DNA from: Hyphomicrobium sulfonivorans
GTDB taxonomy: Bacteria; Pseudomonadota; Alphaproteobacteria; Rhizobiales; Hyphomicrobiaceae
Reading direction: 5' to 3'
Length of the DNA stretch: 64,000 nt
NCBI RefSeq assembly: GCF_013306565.1
Contig: NZ_PZPO01000004.1
Location: 310,001-374,000, forward strand
Shown here: piece after piece, positions 1-10,681 of the stretch
How positions within the stretch are numbered: the stretch's first letter is position 1
Layout: each line of letters opens with the position of its first letter
Translations under genes and position numbers: made by a program
Notes under the pieces: model-generated
What the model was told of the DNA's origin: nothing
The model's input: the letters and a program-made list of their open reading frames with translations, nothing else
Database searches by the model: none

Positions 1-699
1 CGGCGCCTGCGTTGCAGCATGCTGGTGGAGCGGCTGGGCAAACCACGCAACACGACGGCGCTGATCGATTCATCGCCCGATGTGCGCGAGCAACTTCTCA
101 GCGTGCGCTGCGATGCGCTGGACGGCGTGCTCTACACGCACGATCATGCCGATCACACGCACGGCATCGATGATCTGCGCATGGTCGCCTACGCGATGAA
201 AAAGCGGCTGGATGTGTGGGCCGATGCGCAGACGCGCGCAAGCCTCACCTCGCGGTTTGCCTATTGCTTCGAGAAGCCGGTGGGTTCCAGTTATCCGCCG
301 ATTTTAACCGCGCATACCATCGCGCCGCCACAGCCGGTGCGTATCGACGGCCCATCGGGCGCGATTGATCTGGTGCCGTTCGAGCAGGTGCACGGCGATA
401 TTCCGACGCTTGGCTTCCGCATCGGCAAGCTGGCCTATTCGCCGGATGTGAGCGACATCTGCGATGCGTCGGCGGCGATGCTTGAAGGCCTCGACGTGTG
501 GATCGTCGATGCGTTGCGGTTCATTCCGCATCCCAGCCATTTCAGCGTCAAGCAGGCGCTGGAATGGGTCAAACGGCTGCAGCCCAAGCGTGCGATCCTC
601 ACGCACATGACGACCGATCTCGATTATGAGGCGCTGCGTCGCGAGCTGCCGGATAATGTCGAGCCGGCCTATGACGGCATGGTCATCAACTTCAACTGA
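1..699 (+). CDS. MBL-fold metallo-hydrolase (5'-truncated by the window edge)
   Basis: This encodes a metallo-beta-lactamase-fold hydrolase of the PhnP/RNase Z-like group. The HxHxDH zinc-binding motif is seen as THDHADHTHG about 40 residues after the first in-window ATG at position 19, and a later conserved stretch, PHPSHFS, carries another candidate ligand. The frame is open from base 1, and the codons before the ATG read RRLRCS. Family members have about 40 further N-terminal residues ending in a similar arginine-rich, cysteine-containing segment, so the true start is outside the window. In many rhizobia this gene follows metG and tatD (established knowledge, not visible here). The substrate is unknown. 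It converges on the SDR gene downstream. Confidence 0.8.
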   Translation, partial: RRLRCSMLVERLGKPRNTTALIDSSPDVREQLLSVRCDALDGVLYTHDHADHTHGIDDLRMVAYAMKKRLDVWADAQTRASLTSRFAYCFEKPVGSSYPPILTAHTIAPPQPVRIDGPSGAIDLVPFEQVHGDIPTLGFRIGKLAYSPDVSDICDASAAMLEGLDVWIVDALRFIPHPSHFSVKQALEWVKRLQPKRAILTHMTTDLDYEALRRELPDNVEPAYDGMVINFN

Positions 700-754
700 T
701 TGCGCGCGTTGCCGTCAAATGACGCGCCGATCTAAATCGTGCGCCGACTGACGA

Positions 755-1501
755 TCAGCTTTCGCTTTCGGTGTGTTCTTTCTTCCAGTCGGCGAAATTG
801 ATGATGCGGCCGGAGAAGTCGCACGACGGCGATGCCAGCTCGACGAACAGCGGCGCCAGTTCCCGCGGAGCGGGCAGCGTTTCGGGATTTTCGCCGGGGA
901 AGGCTTTCGCGCGCATCACGGTGCGCACCGGGCCCGGGTTGACGAGGTTGACGTGAATGTCGGACGACTTCACCTCGTTGCCGTAGGTTTTCGCCAGCGC
1001 CTCAAGGCCAGCCTTTGAAACGGCATACGGCCCCCAATATGCATACTTGCCGGTGGCGGCGCCCGAGGTGACGAAGATCACGCGGCCGGCGTCAGAGCGC
1101 TTCAGCAGCGGATCCAGCGTGCGTAGCAGACGCCAGTTGGCCGACAGGTTGATGTCGATCACCTGGCTCCATGCATCCTCGGTGACATGCGGCAGCGGCG
1201 ATAGCGGGCCGAGAATGCCGGCGTTGCCGACGAGGATGTCGAGCTTGCCCCAGCGCTGATAGATGGTCGGCCCGAGCTGATCGATGCGGTCGCCCTTCGT
1301 CAGGTCGAGCTGCAGCAGTGTCGCCTTGCTGCCAACGCGGCGGATCTCGTCGTCGAGTTCCTCCAGCGCCCCGATGGTACGCGCAACGAGAATGACGTGC
1401 GCGCCCGCTTCAGCCAGCCCCAGCGCGGCGGCGCGACCGATGCCGCGCGATGCGCCCGTGACGAGGGCCAAACGATCCTTGAGCGGCTTCTTATGCTTCA
1501 T
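755..1501 (-). CDS. SDR-family oxidoreductase
   Basis: This is a classical short-chain dehydrogenase/reductase of 248 residues. The Rossmann glycine motif TGASRGIG lies near residue 15, the NAG motif appears in LVGNAGILG, and the catalytic Tyr-Lys pair is in YAVSK with an upstream serine in FVTSG. It is cytosolic and NAD(P)(H)-dependent; the substrate cannot be deduced. It lies downstream of purF on the same strand, an arrangement common in rhizobia, but a terminator-like hairpin at 1604-1626 separates the two, so it may be expressed independently. The start is the ATG at 1501, followed by a basic MKHKKPLKDR segment directly before the first beta strand. Confidence 0.85.
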   Translation of the reverse strand: MKHKKPLKDRLALVTGASRGIGRAAALGLAEAGAHVILVARTIGALEELDDEIRRVGSKATLLQLDLTKGDRIDQLGPTIYQRWGKLDILVGNAGILGPLSPLPHVTEDAWSQVIDINLSANWRLLRTLDPLLKRSDAGRVIFVTSGAATGKYAYWGPYAVSKAGLEALAKTYGNEVKSSDIHVNLVNPGPVRTVMRAKAFPGENPETLPAPRELAPLFVELASPSCDFSGRIINFADWKKEHTESES

Positions 1502-1603
1502 GGGTTTGTGCTCTCACGAGGTTGACTACGTCATCGGCGGCAGCGGGAATGCGCCCGCAGCATCTATAGCCCGAACGCAGCGCAGGGCACCACCGGGGAA
1601 GGC

Positions 1604-1626
1604 AAAACGCCGCCACGCGAGGCGGC
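1604..1626 (-). terminator. Rho-independent terminator after purF
   Basis: Read on the minus strand, a perfect 6-bp stem (GCCGCC/GGCGGC) with a 6-nt loop is followed directly by GTTTTG. It lies between the purF stop codon and the start of the SDR gene. A second GC-rich hairpin (GCGCCGG/CCGGCGC, 1659-1681) sits closer to the purF stop. Confidence 0.65.
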
Positions 1627-1711
1627 ATTAATAACGCGCGCGATGCCTCAAACGAACAGCGCCGGACACATGGCCCGGCGCCGGTAACGCAGTCAAAAAG
1701 CCAACCGGCGA

Positions 1712-3235
1712 TCAGCCCACCTCAGCCAGCCACGAGAGCTGGCGCGGAATGGCAACGCCGCTCTGATCGGTCAGCGGTGTTGGATATTCGCCGGTGAAGC
1801 AATGATCGGTGAACTGCGGGCTGCGCGGATCGCGGCCTTCAAAACCAACGGCGCGATAGATACCATCGACAGAGAGGAATGCGAGGCTGTCGACGCCGAG
1901 GAATTCGCGCATGCCCTCGAGATCCATCGTCGCCGCCAGCAGCGAAGTGCTGTCGGGCGTATCGATGCCGTAATAATCCGGGTGCGTGATTGGCGGCGAT
2001 GAAATGCGCATGTGCACTTCGCGCGCGCCGCTTTCGTACATCAGCTTGGCGATCTTTTTCGAGGTGGTGCCGCGCACGACGCTGTCATCCACCAGCACGA
2101 TGCGTTTGCCGCGAATGATGCTGGCATTGGCCGAATGCTTCAGCTTGACGCCGAGATCGCGGATGCGCTGTTCGGGGGCGATGAAGGTGCGGCCGACATA
2201 GTGATTGCGGATGATGCCGAGTTCAAACGGCACGCCGGATTCCTGCGAAAAGCCGATGGCAGCGGGCACGCCGGAGTCGGGGATCGGCACGATGACGTCA
2301 ACGTCGGCCGGGGATTCCTGCGCCAGCTGCACGCCCATCTGCTTGCGGATGTCATAAACGGTACGTCCGCCGATGACGCTGTCGGGCCGAGCGAAGTAAA
2401 TGTATTCGAACACGCACGGCCGCGCGGGTCGAAGAGGGAAGGGGCGATGGCTTTCGAGCCCGTTCTCAGTGATGACGACGACTTCGCCGTTATCAACTTC
2501 GCGGACAAATTCAGCGCCGACGATATCGAGCGCGCAGGTTTCCGAAGCCAGCACATAGGCCGAGCCAAGACGGCCGATCACCAGCGGGCGGATGCCGATA
2601 GGATCGCGGGCGCCGATGAGCATTTCGTTGGTGAGACTGACAAGCGCATAGGCGCCTTCGATCTGGCGGATGGCATCGACGAAGCGCTCAACAACGCGGT
2701 TCTTCTTGGAGCGCGACAGCAGATGCAGGATGACTTCGGTGTCAGAGGTCGACTGGTAGATAGCGCCGCTGGAAATCAGCTCCTGGCGCAGTGTGACGGC
2801 GTTGGTGAGGTTGCCGTTGTGGGCGACGGCGAAACCGCCGGTGCTGATGTCGGCGAACAGCGGCTGCACGTTGCGAATGACCGGATCGCCGCAGGTGGAA
2901 TAGCGAACGTGACCGATCGCGATGTGGCCCTTGAGGCGCTCAATAACGTTGGCGCGCGAGAAGTGGTCGCCAACGAGGCCCATGCGGCGCTCGGAATTGA
3001 ACTGCTGGCCGTCGTAGGAGACGATCCCGCAGGCTTCCTGACCGCGATGCTGAAGCGCATGCAGGCCCAGCGCGGTTAGCGCGGCGGCATCGGGGTGCCC
3101 AAAAATGCCGAAGACTCCGCATTCTTCGCGGAGTCTGTCGTCGCCGTAGCGTAGATAACCGGGGCCTTGCAGCTTCGCACACTCGCTTGCGTCGTCATCT
3201 GATGTGCAATCGGTGTCATCGAGCCGTTGAGTCAT
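1712..3235 (-). CDS. purF: Amidophosphoribosyltransferase
   Basis: PurF catalyses the first committed step of de novo purine synthesis, converting PRPP and glutamine to phosphoribosylamine in the cytosol. The N-terminal nucleophile glutaminase domain begins at the cysteine of ECGVFGI, residue 39 from the chosen start, so a 38-residue acidic propeptide would be removed. The C-terminal phosphoribosyltransferase domain carries the PRPP loop VLVDDSVVRGTTS. I chose the ATG at 3235 because GGGAGG lies 5 nt upstream; the in-frame GTG at 3241 would sit directly on that Shine-Dalgarno sequence. The length of 507 residues is normal. It is probably co-transcribed with cvpA 71 bp upstream, the classical partner of purF. 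Confidence 0.95.
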   Translation of the reverse strand: MTQRLDDTDCTSDDDASECAKLQGPGYLRYGDDRLREECGVFGIFGHPDAAALTALGLHALQHRGQEACGIVSYDGQQFNSERRMGLVGDHFSRANVIERLKGHIAIGHVRYSTCGDPVIRNVQPLFADISTGGFAVAHNGNLTNAVTLRQELISSGAIYQSTSDTEVILHLLSRSKKNRVVERFVDAIRQIEGAYALVSLTNEMLIGARDPIGIRPLVIGRLGSAYVLASETCALDIVGAEFVREVDNGEVVVITENGLESHRPFPLRPARPCVFEYIYFARPDSVIGGRTVYDIRKQMGVQLAQESPADVDVIVPIPDSGVPAAIGFSQESGVPFELGIIRNHYVGRTFIAPEQRIRDLGVKLKHSANASIIRGKRIVLVDDSVVRGTTSKKIAKLMYESGAREVHMRISSPPITHPDYYGIDTPDSTSLLAATMDLEGMREFLGVDSLAFLSVDGIYRAVGFEGRDPRSPQFTDHCFTGEYPTPLTDQSGVAIPRQLSWLAEVG

Positions 3236-3306
3236 GGCCACCTCCCACTGGTGTCGCCCGCCGCGGCGAATTTATGAACGCGATTAAGGCCAGTGTGCTG
3301 TCCGGG

Positions 3307-3969
3307 TTAACTTGCGCGCACCGTCCAGGTGACAGAAATATGATATCTCCCCCCCGCTTCAAGCGCCATTTCGTCGCTTTGCCGAATTTGTAATGAACCC
3401 TGCTGCTGAAGCTGCGTGGGCTGTTCATCCTGCGGCTGATCTCCGCCCGGGTTGGTCAGCGACGAGGGCATATGTGCCTCAAGTACATAGCGGATCGAAT
3501 TGCCGGTGCTCTGGATATAGGGGAGCGTCACAGCCTCCTTTACCCACGGGAAATGCTGCTCCCGATCGGGGAAGAAGGCCTCATAAAACATGTAGGGGAT
3601 AACGATCAGAATAAAGCCGCGCGCGACCCCGAACAGAAATCCTAAGACGCGATCAACCATACCGACTCGGCTGTCGAGAATCGTATCGGACAGCCTTGCG
3701 GTCAGCAGGTGCACCACGATCAGCACGATCAGGAAGATCACCGCGCCAACGACGATCTGGGCCACCGCAACCGGCGTACCCATCTGGGCGGCCATGTCCT
3801 GCGCGAACGGCTTATGGAAGAGAACGAAATAAAGCACCGCTGCTGCGGCCACGGCCCACGATATGATCGAGAGCATCTCGCGCGAGAAACCGCGGTACAT
3901 GGCCAGCAGGCCGGAAATGAAGCAAACGGCCAGCACCGCCGCATCGAGGTAGGTGATCGGACCGAGCAT
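3307..3969 (-). CDS. cvpA: CvpA-family inner-membrane protein
   Basis: This 220-residue protein has four predicted transmembrane segments within about the first 140 residues and matches the CvpA (colicin V production) family, including the typical YRGFSREMLSI segment after the first helix and DRVLGFLFGVARG before the last. The C-terminal 60 residues are polar and glutamine-rich and look poorly conserved. CvpA proteins are linked to envelope homeostasis, but their biochemical role is unsettled. The gene lies between radA and purF on the same strand, the usual alphaproteobacterial order, which supports the call. Confidence 0.85.
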   Translation of the reverse strand: MLGPITYLDAAVLAVCFISGLLAMYRGFSREMLSIISWAVAAAAVLYFVLFHKPFAQDMAAQMGTPVAVAQIVVGAVIFLIVLIVVHLLTARLSDTILDSRVGMVDRVLGFLFGVARGFILIVIPYMFYEAFFPDREQHFPWVKEAVTLPYIQSTGNSIRYVLEAHMPSSLTNPGGDQPQDEQPTQLQQQGSLQIRQSDEMALEAGGRYHISVTWTVRAS

Positions 3970-4030
3970 GAGCTTAAGCTCCGTTAGACATACAATATGG
4001 GGGTGACGGCCAAGCCATCACGGCTGGCTG

Positions 4031-5413
4031 TCAGTCGCATGACGGCGCCTCGTCGGCAAGTTCCCTCAAATGCGAAAGCCGCATAGTCCGCAGTTTTAGT
4101 CCGGCTGCGTCCAATTCACCCTGGGCGGGGACCAGAGCTTCACGGAAGCCAAGCTTCTGGGCTTCCTTGAGGCGTGGCCCCATCAGCGGGGTGGCGTTGA
4201 TGGCGCCGGAAAGCGAGACCTCGCCGAAGTGGACCCGGTCGCGGGGGATAGGCACGCCCGAAAGGGACGAGACCAGCGCGGCGGCGGCGGCCAGATCGGC
4301 AGCGGGCTCGTTGATGCGCAGGCCGCCGGCGACGTTGAGGTAGACATCTTTGCCCGCGAACGAGAGCCCGGCTCTGGCTTCCAGCACCGCCAGCAGCATC
4401 GACAGGCGCGCGGTATCCCAGCCGACCACGGCGCGACGCGGCGTGCCAAGTGAGGAGGGCGCCACGAGGGCCTGAATTTCGACCAGGATCGGCCGCGTGC
4501 CTTCGACCCCGGCAAACACCGCAGCCCCGGGGCTTGACGCATCCCGGTCGCCCAGAAACAGCTCCGACGGGTTGGAAATCTCGCGCAGGCCGTAACTGGC
4601 CATCTCGAACACGCCGATCTCGTCCGTGGCACCGAAGCGGTTCTTCACCGCGCGCAGGATGCGATAGGCGTGGCCGCGATCACCTTCGAAGTACAATACG
4701 GTATCGACCATGTGCTCGATCACCTTCGGTCCGGCGATCTGGCCATCCTTGGTGACGTGGCCCACCAGCAGCAGCGCGCTGCCCGCCGTCTTGGCGTGGC
4801 GGATCAGCGCCTGGGCAGAGGCGCGCACCTGACTGACGGTGCCGGGCGCAGCCTCGATGGCTTCGGCCCACAGCGTCTGAATGGAATCGACAACGATGAG
4901 ATCGGGCGGCGGCCCGGCTTCCAGCGTTGCAAGAATGTGGGCGAGCGATGTTTCGCAGGCCAGCGCAACCGGAGCATCGTCCAGACCGAGGCGGGCGGCC
5001 CGCAGGCGCACCTGTGCCGCCGCTTCCTCGCCGGAGAAGTAGACCGCGCGCTTGCCGGCGCGGGCGAGGGAAGCGGTAAGCTGCAGCAGCAGCGTCGATT
5101 TGCCGATGCCCGGCTCACCGCCGATCAGCAATGCCGAGCCGGGTACGATGCCGCCGCCGGTGACGCGGTCGAGCTCAGCCAGTCCGGTGGAGAAGCGCGG
5201 GGCTTCCTGCGTCGAGCCCCTGAGGCTCTCCAGCGGAATGACACGGCCAGACGTTGCGCCGCGACGCATCAGGCCGGTGCCCGGTGGACCGGCGCCGTCC
5301 GATTCCTCGGTGAGCGTGTTCCATTCGGAGCAGGAGGGACATTTGCCCTGCCAGCGCGGCGACGTGGCCCCGCAGCTCTGGCATACGAAGATGGTCTTGC
5401 TAGCCTTGGCCAT
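4031..5413 (-). CDS. radA: DNA repair protein RadA
   Basis: RadA is a RecA-like ATPase that promotes branch migration during recombinational repair. All family signatures are visible: a C4 zinc finger with Cys11, 14, 25 and 28; Walker A GEPGIGKST around residues 99-107; the diagnostic KNRFG motif at 257-261; and a C-terminal Lon-protease-like domain from about residue 300. The length of 460 residues is typical. The gene starts 3 bp after the alr stop codon and so is probably translated from the same message as alr and dnaB. It is cytosolic and DNA-bound. Confidence 0.95.
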   Translation of the reverse strand: MAKASKTIFVCQSCGATSPRWQGKCPSCSEWNTLTEESDGAGPPGTGLMRRGATSGRVIPLESLRGSTQEAPRFSTGLAELDRVTGGGIVPGSALLIGGEPGIGKSTLLLQLTASLARAGKRAVYFSGEEAAAQVRLRAARLGLDDAPVALACETSLAHILATLEAGPPPDLIVVDSIQTLWAEAIEAAPGTVSQVRASAQALIRHAKTAGSALLLVGHVTKDGQIAGPKVIEHMVDTVLYFEGDRGHAYRILRAVKNRFGATDEIGVFEMASYGLREISNPSELFLGDRDASSPGAAVFAGVEGTRPILVEIQALVAPSSLGTPRRAVVGWDTARLSMLLAVLEARAGLSFAGKDVYLNVAGGLRINEPAADLAAAAALVSSLSGVPIPRDRVHFGEVSLSGAINATPLMGPRLKEAQKLGFREALVPAQGELDAAGLKLRTMRLSHLRELADEAPSCD

Positions 5414-5416
5414 GGA

Positions 5417-6625
5417 TCAATCGCTGTTGTCGACGTAATGACGGTGGAAGCGATGCCCCAGCCGCGTCAACACCTCATAGCCGATTGTCCGTGCGCCCGC
5501 GCCAACAGCTTCGAGCGGCAGTCGAGGGCCGACCAGATCGACATAATCGCCGCGCACGGGTGGCGGGCCGTCAATGTCGGTGATGTCGATGGTGATGAGA
5601 TCCATCGAGACGCGGCCGACGACCGGCGCCTTCTGGCCACGCACAATGACGGCACCACCGGTTTCACCATTGGCGGCGCTGGCATGGCGGAACACACCAT
5701 CGGCGTAACCGGCCGCGACGGTTGCGATGCGCCTCGGCGTGGCGGCGCGATAGGTGGCGGAATAGCCGATGGCACCGCCGGCCGGCACATCCTGAACCTG
5801 CAGGATGCGCGCAGAAACCTGCACCACCGGCGACACCGGCGTTTTCAGATCCGCGTTGGCCTGTCCGCCATAGAGCGCATAGCCCGGCCGCACGAGATCG
5901 AAATGGAACGGACGGCCGAGCAGCAGGCCATCGGAGGCGGCGAGACTGGCGCGCGCCCTCGGCAGCTTCGCGCGCAGCCGCTTGAAGGTTTCGAGCTGCT
6001 GGCGGTTCATCGCGTGGCTGGCTTCGTCGGCGCAGGCGAGGTGGCTCATCACCACCGCGAAGTCGAGCCGCGCCATCAGCGCGTCGTCGGCAACCAGCGC
6101 CTCCAGCTCATCTTCGGCCATGCCAAGCCGATGCAACCCGGTGTCGACATGCAGCGCGGCGGGCGGGGCGGCTTCATCCTGCGCAGCGAGCGCGGCCCAT
6201 GCATCGACCTCGCCAAGACTGGTCAGCACGGGGCGAGCGCCGAGTGCAGCGATATCGCGTGCGGCGCCGGGCATGACGCCATCGAGAATGTAGACGGTGG
6301 CGCCGGGGGCATATTTCAGCGCCGCTGCGGCCTCATCGAACGTGGCGACGAAGAAATTGCGACACCCGGCCTGATAGAGCGCCGGCACGATACGCGCTGC
6401 GCCCAGACCATAGGCATCGGCCTTCACGACAGCTGCGCACCCGGCCGGCGCGACATGCATGGCAAGCGCCCGCCAGTTGGCGCGCAACTGCGCCAGATCG
6501 ATGGTGATGACGCCGGTCGCCGATGCCGGAATGGCCGCAGAGGGCGCGAATGCCACCTCGCGCAGCGCGCCACCGTGCAAGGCGTTGCGCGTAACTGGGA
6601 CGGAAAGCACGTTCCGATCGGACAA
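5417..6625 (-). CDS. alr: Alanine racemase
   Basis: This PLP-dependent racemase supplies D-alanine for peptidoglycan. The PLP lysine lies in VKADAYGLG and the second conserved region in AGYADG. The open frame extends to 6790, giving a 457-residue protein with about 90 extra N-terminal residues of low-quality sequence; the family normally begins shortly before a segment like GVITIDLAQL. I chose the TTG at 6625, which has GGGGGAA 5 nt upstream and gives 402 residues. The ATG at 6664 has no visible Shine-Dalgarno sequence. The stop is certain and the start is not. The gene sits between dnaB and radA, its usual alphaproteobacterial neighbours. Confidence 0.88.
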   Translation of the reverse strand: MSDRNVLSVPVTRNALHGGALREVAFAPSAAIPASATGVITIDLAQLRANWRALAMHVAPAGCAAVVKADAYGLGAARIVPALYQAGCRNFFVATFDEAAAALKYAPGATVYILDGVMPGAARDIAALGARPVLTSLGEVDAWAALAAQDEAAPPAALHVDTGLHRLGMAEDELEALVADDALMARLDFAVVMSHLACADEASHAMNRQQLETFKRLRAKLPRARASLAASDGLLLGRPFHFDLVRPGYALYGGQANADLKTPVSPVVQVSARILQVQDVPAGGAIGYSATYRAATPRRIATVAAGYADGVFRHASAANGETGGAVIVRGQKAPVVGRVSMDLITIDITDIDGPPPVRGDYVDLVGPRLPLEAVGAGARTIGYEVLTRLGHRFHRHYVDNSD

Positions 6626-6917
6626 ATGGATTTCCCCCGTTGGACCAGACGAGCCCGCAAGCATGCATATTTCTAGCGCCGAATCTGAACGCGGGCGAGG
6701 TGCGAGAGCCTGATCGATCGACGCAGCGGGGGATTGCCGGGACAAAAACGCCGACGCAAAATGCGGGATCGATCCGCTGAACCGGTTCAACTCAGATCAG
6801 GTATATGGCGGCACCAAAAAGAAAAGGTGGCACTAAGGCCACCTTTGAAGTGCTGAGACGACGGGGAAACTGAACAGGTCGGCGCAAAGGGTTTGCGCCG
6901 GAGATATTTGTCCTATC

Positions 6918-6963
6918 GCGCTTCTTGTCAGAAAGGCGGTTCCCACTTTTCCGCAAGCACTCT
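6918..6963. repeat. Palindromic intergenic repeat, copy 1 (decayed)
   Basis: This 46-bp unit starts GCGCTTCTTGTC and ends GCAAGCACTCT. It is the decayed partner of the unit at 6971-7016, at a period of 53 bp. It shares the CCCACTTTTCCG core, but its left arm is mismatched, so the hairpin is weak. It lies between alr and dnaB. Confidence 0.7.
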
Positions 6964-6970
6964 CTTATCC

Positions 6971-7014
6971 GTGCTTCTTATCGGAAAACCGGTGCCCACT
7001 TTTCCGGAAGCACT

Positions 7015-7016
<2 letters not shown>
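6971..7016. repeat. Palindromic intergenic repeat, copy 2
   Basis: This 46-bp unit can form a two-part hairpin: outer arms GTGCTTC/GAAGCAC and inner arms CGGAAAA/TTTTCCG around the loop CCGGTGCCCAC. The same loop occurs at 26,218-26,228 with different but self-complementary arms. The last two bases contribute to the dnaB stop codon (TAG at 7017-7015). The element resembles the short dispersed palindromes (RIME/REP-like) described in rhizobial genomes. Confidence 0.75.
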
Positions 7017-8532
<1,516 letters not shown>

Positions 8533-8581
8533 GGCTCGACGGTATCCGATTCAAACGGCCCGGCGTCGAGGTGGTGTCAAC

Positions 8582-8612
8582 TCCCGTCCCCGTTATCAAC
8601 ACGGGGACGGGA
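8582..8612. terminator. Perfect 12-bp stem-loop between rplI and dnaB
   Basis: The arms TCCCGTCCCCGT (8582-8593) and ACGGGGACGGGA (8601-8612) pair perfectly around a 7-nt loop. It lies after the rplI stop and before the dnaB start. No U-run follows on the minus strand, so it may act as a processing or stability hairpin rather than a classical terminator. Confidence 0.5.
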
Positions 8613-8646
8613 ATTAGCTTGCGAGTGGCGCGAATCAGCAGGTGCG

Positions 8647-9231
8647 TTATTCGCCCTGATTCTCGTCGTCGGAACCCTGCTCCGAACCGCCCTCGAACTC
8701 GGCGTCCGGATCGAAGGTTTCGAGTTCGATCTTCTCTTCCTTGACAACGGTGACGTCTTCACCGCGCGACTGGCGCTCAGCTTCGTCTTCCGAACGGGCA
8801 ACGTTGAGTTGCACGGTCACAGACACTTCCGGATGCAGCGCGATCGTAACCGGATGCAGGCCGAGGTTCTTGATCGGGCGCTCAAGCACAACCTGACGGC
8901 GATCGATGGTGAAGCCGTTCGCGGTGACAACCTCAGCGATGTCGCGCGTGGCAACGGAGCCATAGAGCTGACCGGTGTCGCCGGCCGAGCGAATCGAAAC
9001 GAAGATCTGGCCGTCGAGCTTTTCGGCGACAGCTTCAGCTTCGCGCTTCAGATCGAGGTTGTTGGCTTCAAGCTGGGCGCGCTGGGATTCGAACTGTGCG
9101 CGGTTGGCTTCCGTGGCGCGCAGGGCCTTCTTCTGCGGCAGCAGGAAGTTGCGTGCGAAGCCGTCCTTGACGGTTACGACATCGCCCATCTGGCCGAGGC
9201 GGCCGATACGTTCGAGCAGAATGACCTGCAT
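8647..9231 (-). CDS. rplI: 50S ribosomal protein L9
   Basis: bL9 bridges the large subunit and binds 23S rRNA. The family N-terminus MQVILLERI is preceded by GGAG 8 nt upstream of the ATG at 9231. The open frame continues upstream to 9459, but that part is not L9-like. The protein has 194 residues, longer than the roughly 150 of E. coli, because of an acidic C-terminal tail (about residues 150-194, rich in Glu and Asp, ending DDENQGE) of the kind common in Alphaproteobacteria. It is the distal gene of the rpsF-rpsR-DUF2232-rplI cluster. Confidence 0.95.
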   Translation of the reverse strand: MQVILLERIGRLGQMGDVVTVKDGFARNFLLPQKKALRATEANRAQFESQRAQLEANNLDLKREAEAVAEKLDGQIFVSIRSAGDTGQLYGSVATRDIAEVVTANGFTIDRRQVVLERPIKNLGLHPVTIALHPEVSVTVQLNVARSEDEAERQSRGEDVTVVKEEKIELETFDPDAEFEGGSEQGSDDENQGE

Positions 9232-9305
9232 GTTGGATACTCCTTCGTTTGGTTTCGATTTCGATGTGTTGGGTTGAGTGCAAGTTGCGGTGTGTTTGGC
9301 CTGTC

Positions 9306-10271
9306 TCAATCCGGCGGACGCGTGTCGTCGGACGGGGGCGGCTTCTGCCGCATTGGCCAGATTGTTTCGGTGAGACCGATGAGTGCGACGGCCAGTGCGG
9401 AAAGCGAGTTCATGACAAACAGGAGCGCGTAGAGCGCCCACAGAATGAACGGGCGCCACGGCTTGCCGCGCGTGACGTAGTGGATCACGGCTAGGCCAAG
9501 CAGCACGTAGGCGAGGAACAGCGGACCGGAGAAGCTGCGGGCGATGAGGCCGGGCAGATCGCCCAGGAACGATGCCGCCGTAGCACCGGCCAGCAGCAGC
9601 GGCGCCGAGGGCGGGAACGTCATAGCGCCGAGGTCAGGCCATGGGCGATGCAGACGACCGGAAGCAAGCGTGATGCGGCCGGCCAGCCAGAAGTTGAACA
9701 GCAGGCTGCCCATCGTGGTGATGCCCGACGCCATTGGCAGCAGGGCCATGATCAGCGACGTCGCTTCGTCGAGTTCTTCGGGGCCGAGCTTCGGCGCGTC
9801 CGGCATGTTCGCCAGTTCGGCGTCGAGGAAGCTTTGCAGCATCTCGCGCAGGCCCCCGCGCAGCGCTTCCACATCGCCACCCAGCAGCATCAGCGTGATC
9901 GCCGCGAAGGCGCCCGACAGCAGTGCAGCGGCGATGACGAGACGACCGACCGGATACCATTCAACGGCACCCTGCGAATCGGTGCGATTGAGGCTGGCCA
10001 GATAAACGAGGATGAATACGGGCACGGCCTGCCCAATGGCGAAGATGAGCGCGCCGACCGGGCTGCCCGCTAAAAACACCAATGCGGTACCGGATATGCC
10101 TGCGACCAGCGCAGCAGTCGGTCCAAGCCCGAGCCCCGCCAGGAACAGCGGCAGCGCGGTGAGCATGAACAGAACCATGCGGATCAGCAACGGGCCAGCG
10201 GTCGCCGAAGCGAACACAACTGCGGCTACGAGGCCGGCACCCAGCGCTATGAGCAGGCGATAGTGAAGCAA
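9306..10271 (-). CDS. DUF2232 membrane protein
   Basis: This polytopic inner-membrane protein of 321 residues has about eight hydrophobic segments and matches the DUF2232/YybS-like proteins that alphaproteobacteria carry between rpsR and rplI. Its function is unknown. The first codon of the frame is a TTG at 10271 with no strong Shine-Dalgarno sequence, so a start a few codons inside is possible. A terminator-like hairpin at 10392-10419 separates it from rpsR, suggesting its expression is lower than that of the ribosomal genes. Confidence 0.75.
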   Translation of the reverse strand: MLHYRLLIALGAGLVAAVVFASATAGPLLIRMVLFMLTALPLFLAGLGLGPTAALVAGISGTALVFLAGSPVGALIFAIGQAVPVFILVYLASLNRTDSQGAVEWYPVGRLVIAAALLSGAFAAITLMLLGGDVEALRGGLREMLQSFLDAELANMPDAPKLGPEELDEATSLIMALLPMASGITTMGSLLFNFWLAGRITLASGRLHRPWPDLGAMTFPPSAPLLLAGATAASFLGDLPGLIARSFSGPLFLAYVLLGLAVIHYVTRGKPWRPFILWALYALLFVMNSLSALAVALIGLTETIWPMRQKPPPSDDTRPPD

Positions 10272-10391
10272 AGCAGCTGTCCCGCGGATTCGCGGTTAGA
10301 GACGTGCCGCAAGCGGCTCACCCGTCCCAACCTCGTGCCGGCCACCGTGGCAAGGCACTTCAATGATTTCGTGTCGTCGTGGTCGTGAAAA

Positions 10392-10419
10392 TCCGGTGCC
10401 GACCGAAGCCGGCACCGGA
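10392..10419 (-). terminator. Rho-independent terminator after rpsR
   Basis: On the minus strand the arms TCCGGTGCCG and CGGCACCGGA (10 bp, perfect) enclose an 8-nt loop and are followed by TTTTCACG. It lies 8 bp beyond the rpsR stop codon. Confidence 0.75.
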
Positions 10420-10427
10420 AATCTTGA

Positions 10428-10679
10428 TTACTTCAGCACGTACGGCAGCAGGCCGAGGAAGCGCGCGCGCTTGATGGCGCGGGCCAGCTCACGCTGCTTC
10501 TTGGCCGACACGGCCGTGATGCGGCTCGGCACGATCTTGCCGCGCTCGGAGACGTAACGACCCAGCAGGCGCACGTCCTTGTAGTCAATCTTCGGCGCGT
10601 GCTGCCCGGAGAAGGGGCAGGTCTTGCGGCGGCGATGGAACGGGCGGCGCGGGGCGCCAGAAGATGCAGCCTCAGCCAT
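10428..10679 (-). CDS. rpsR: 30S ribosomal protein S18
   Basis: bS18 binds the 30S platform as a heterodimer with bS6. The 83-residue product has the family core ([20 protein letters not shown] and the C-terminal [16 protein letters not shown]). The N-terminal 20 residues are basic and proline-containing. The gene begins 2 bp after the rpsF stop codon, so translation of the two partners is coupled. Confidence 0.95.
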   Translation of the reverse strand: MAEAASSGAPRRPFHRRRKTCPFSGQHAPKIDYKDVRLLGRYVSERGKIVPSRITAVSAKKQRELARAIKRARFLGLLPYVLK

Positions 10680-10681
10680 GA

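Noticed and set aside
4670-6676. 668-codon plus-strand frame
   Set aside because: It lies antisense to alr and radA, has no family resemblance, and long antisense frames are expected in GC-rich coding DNA.
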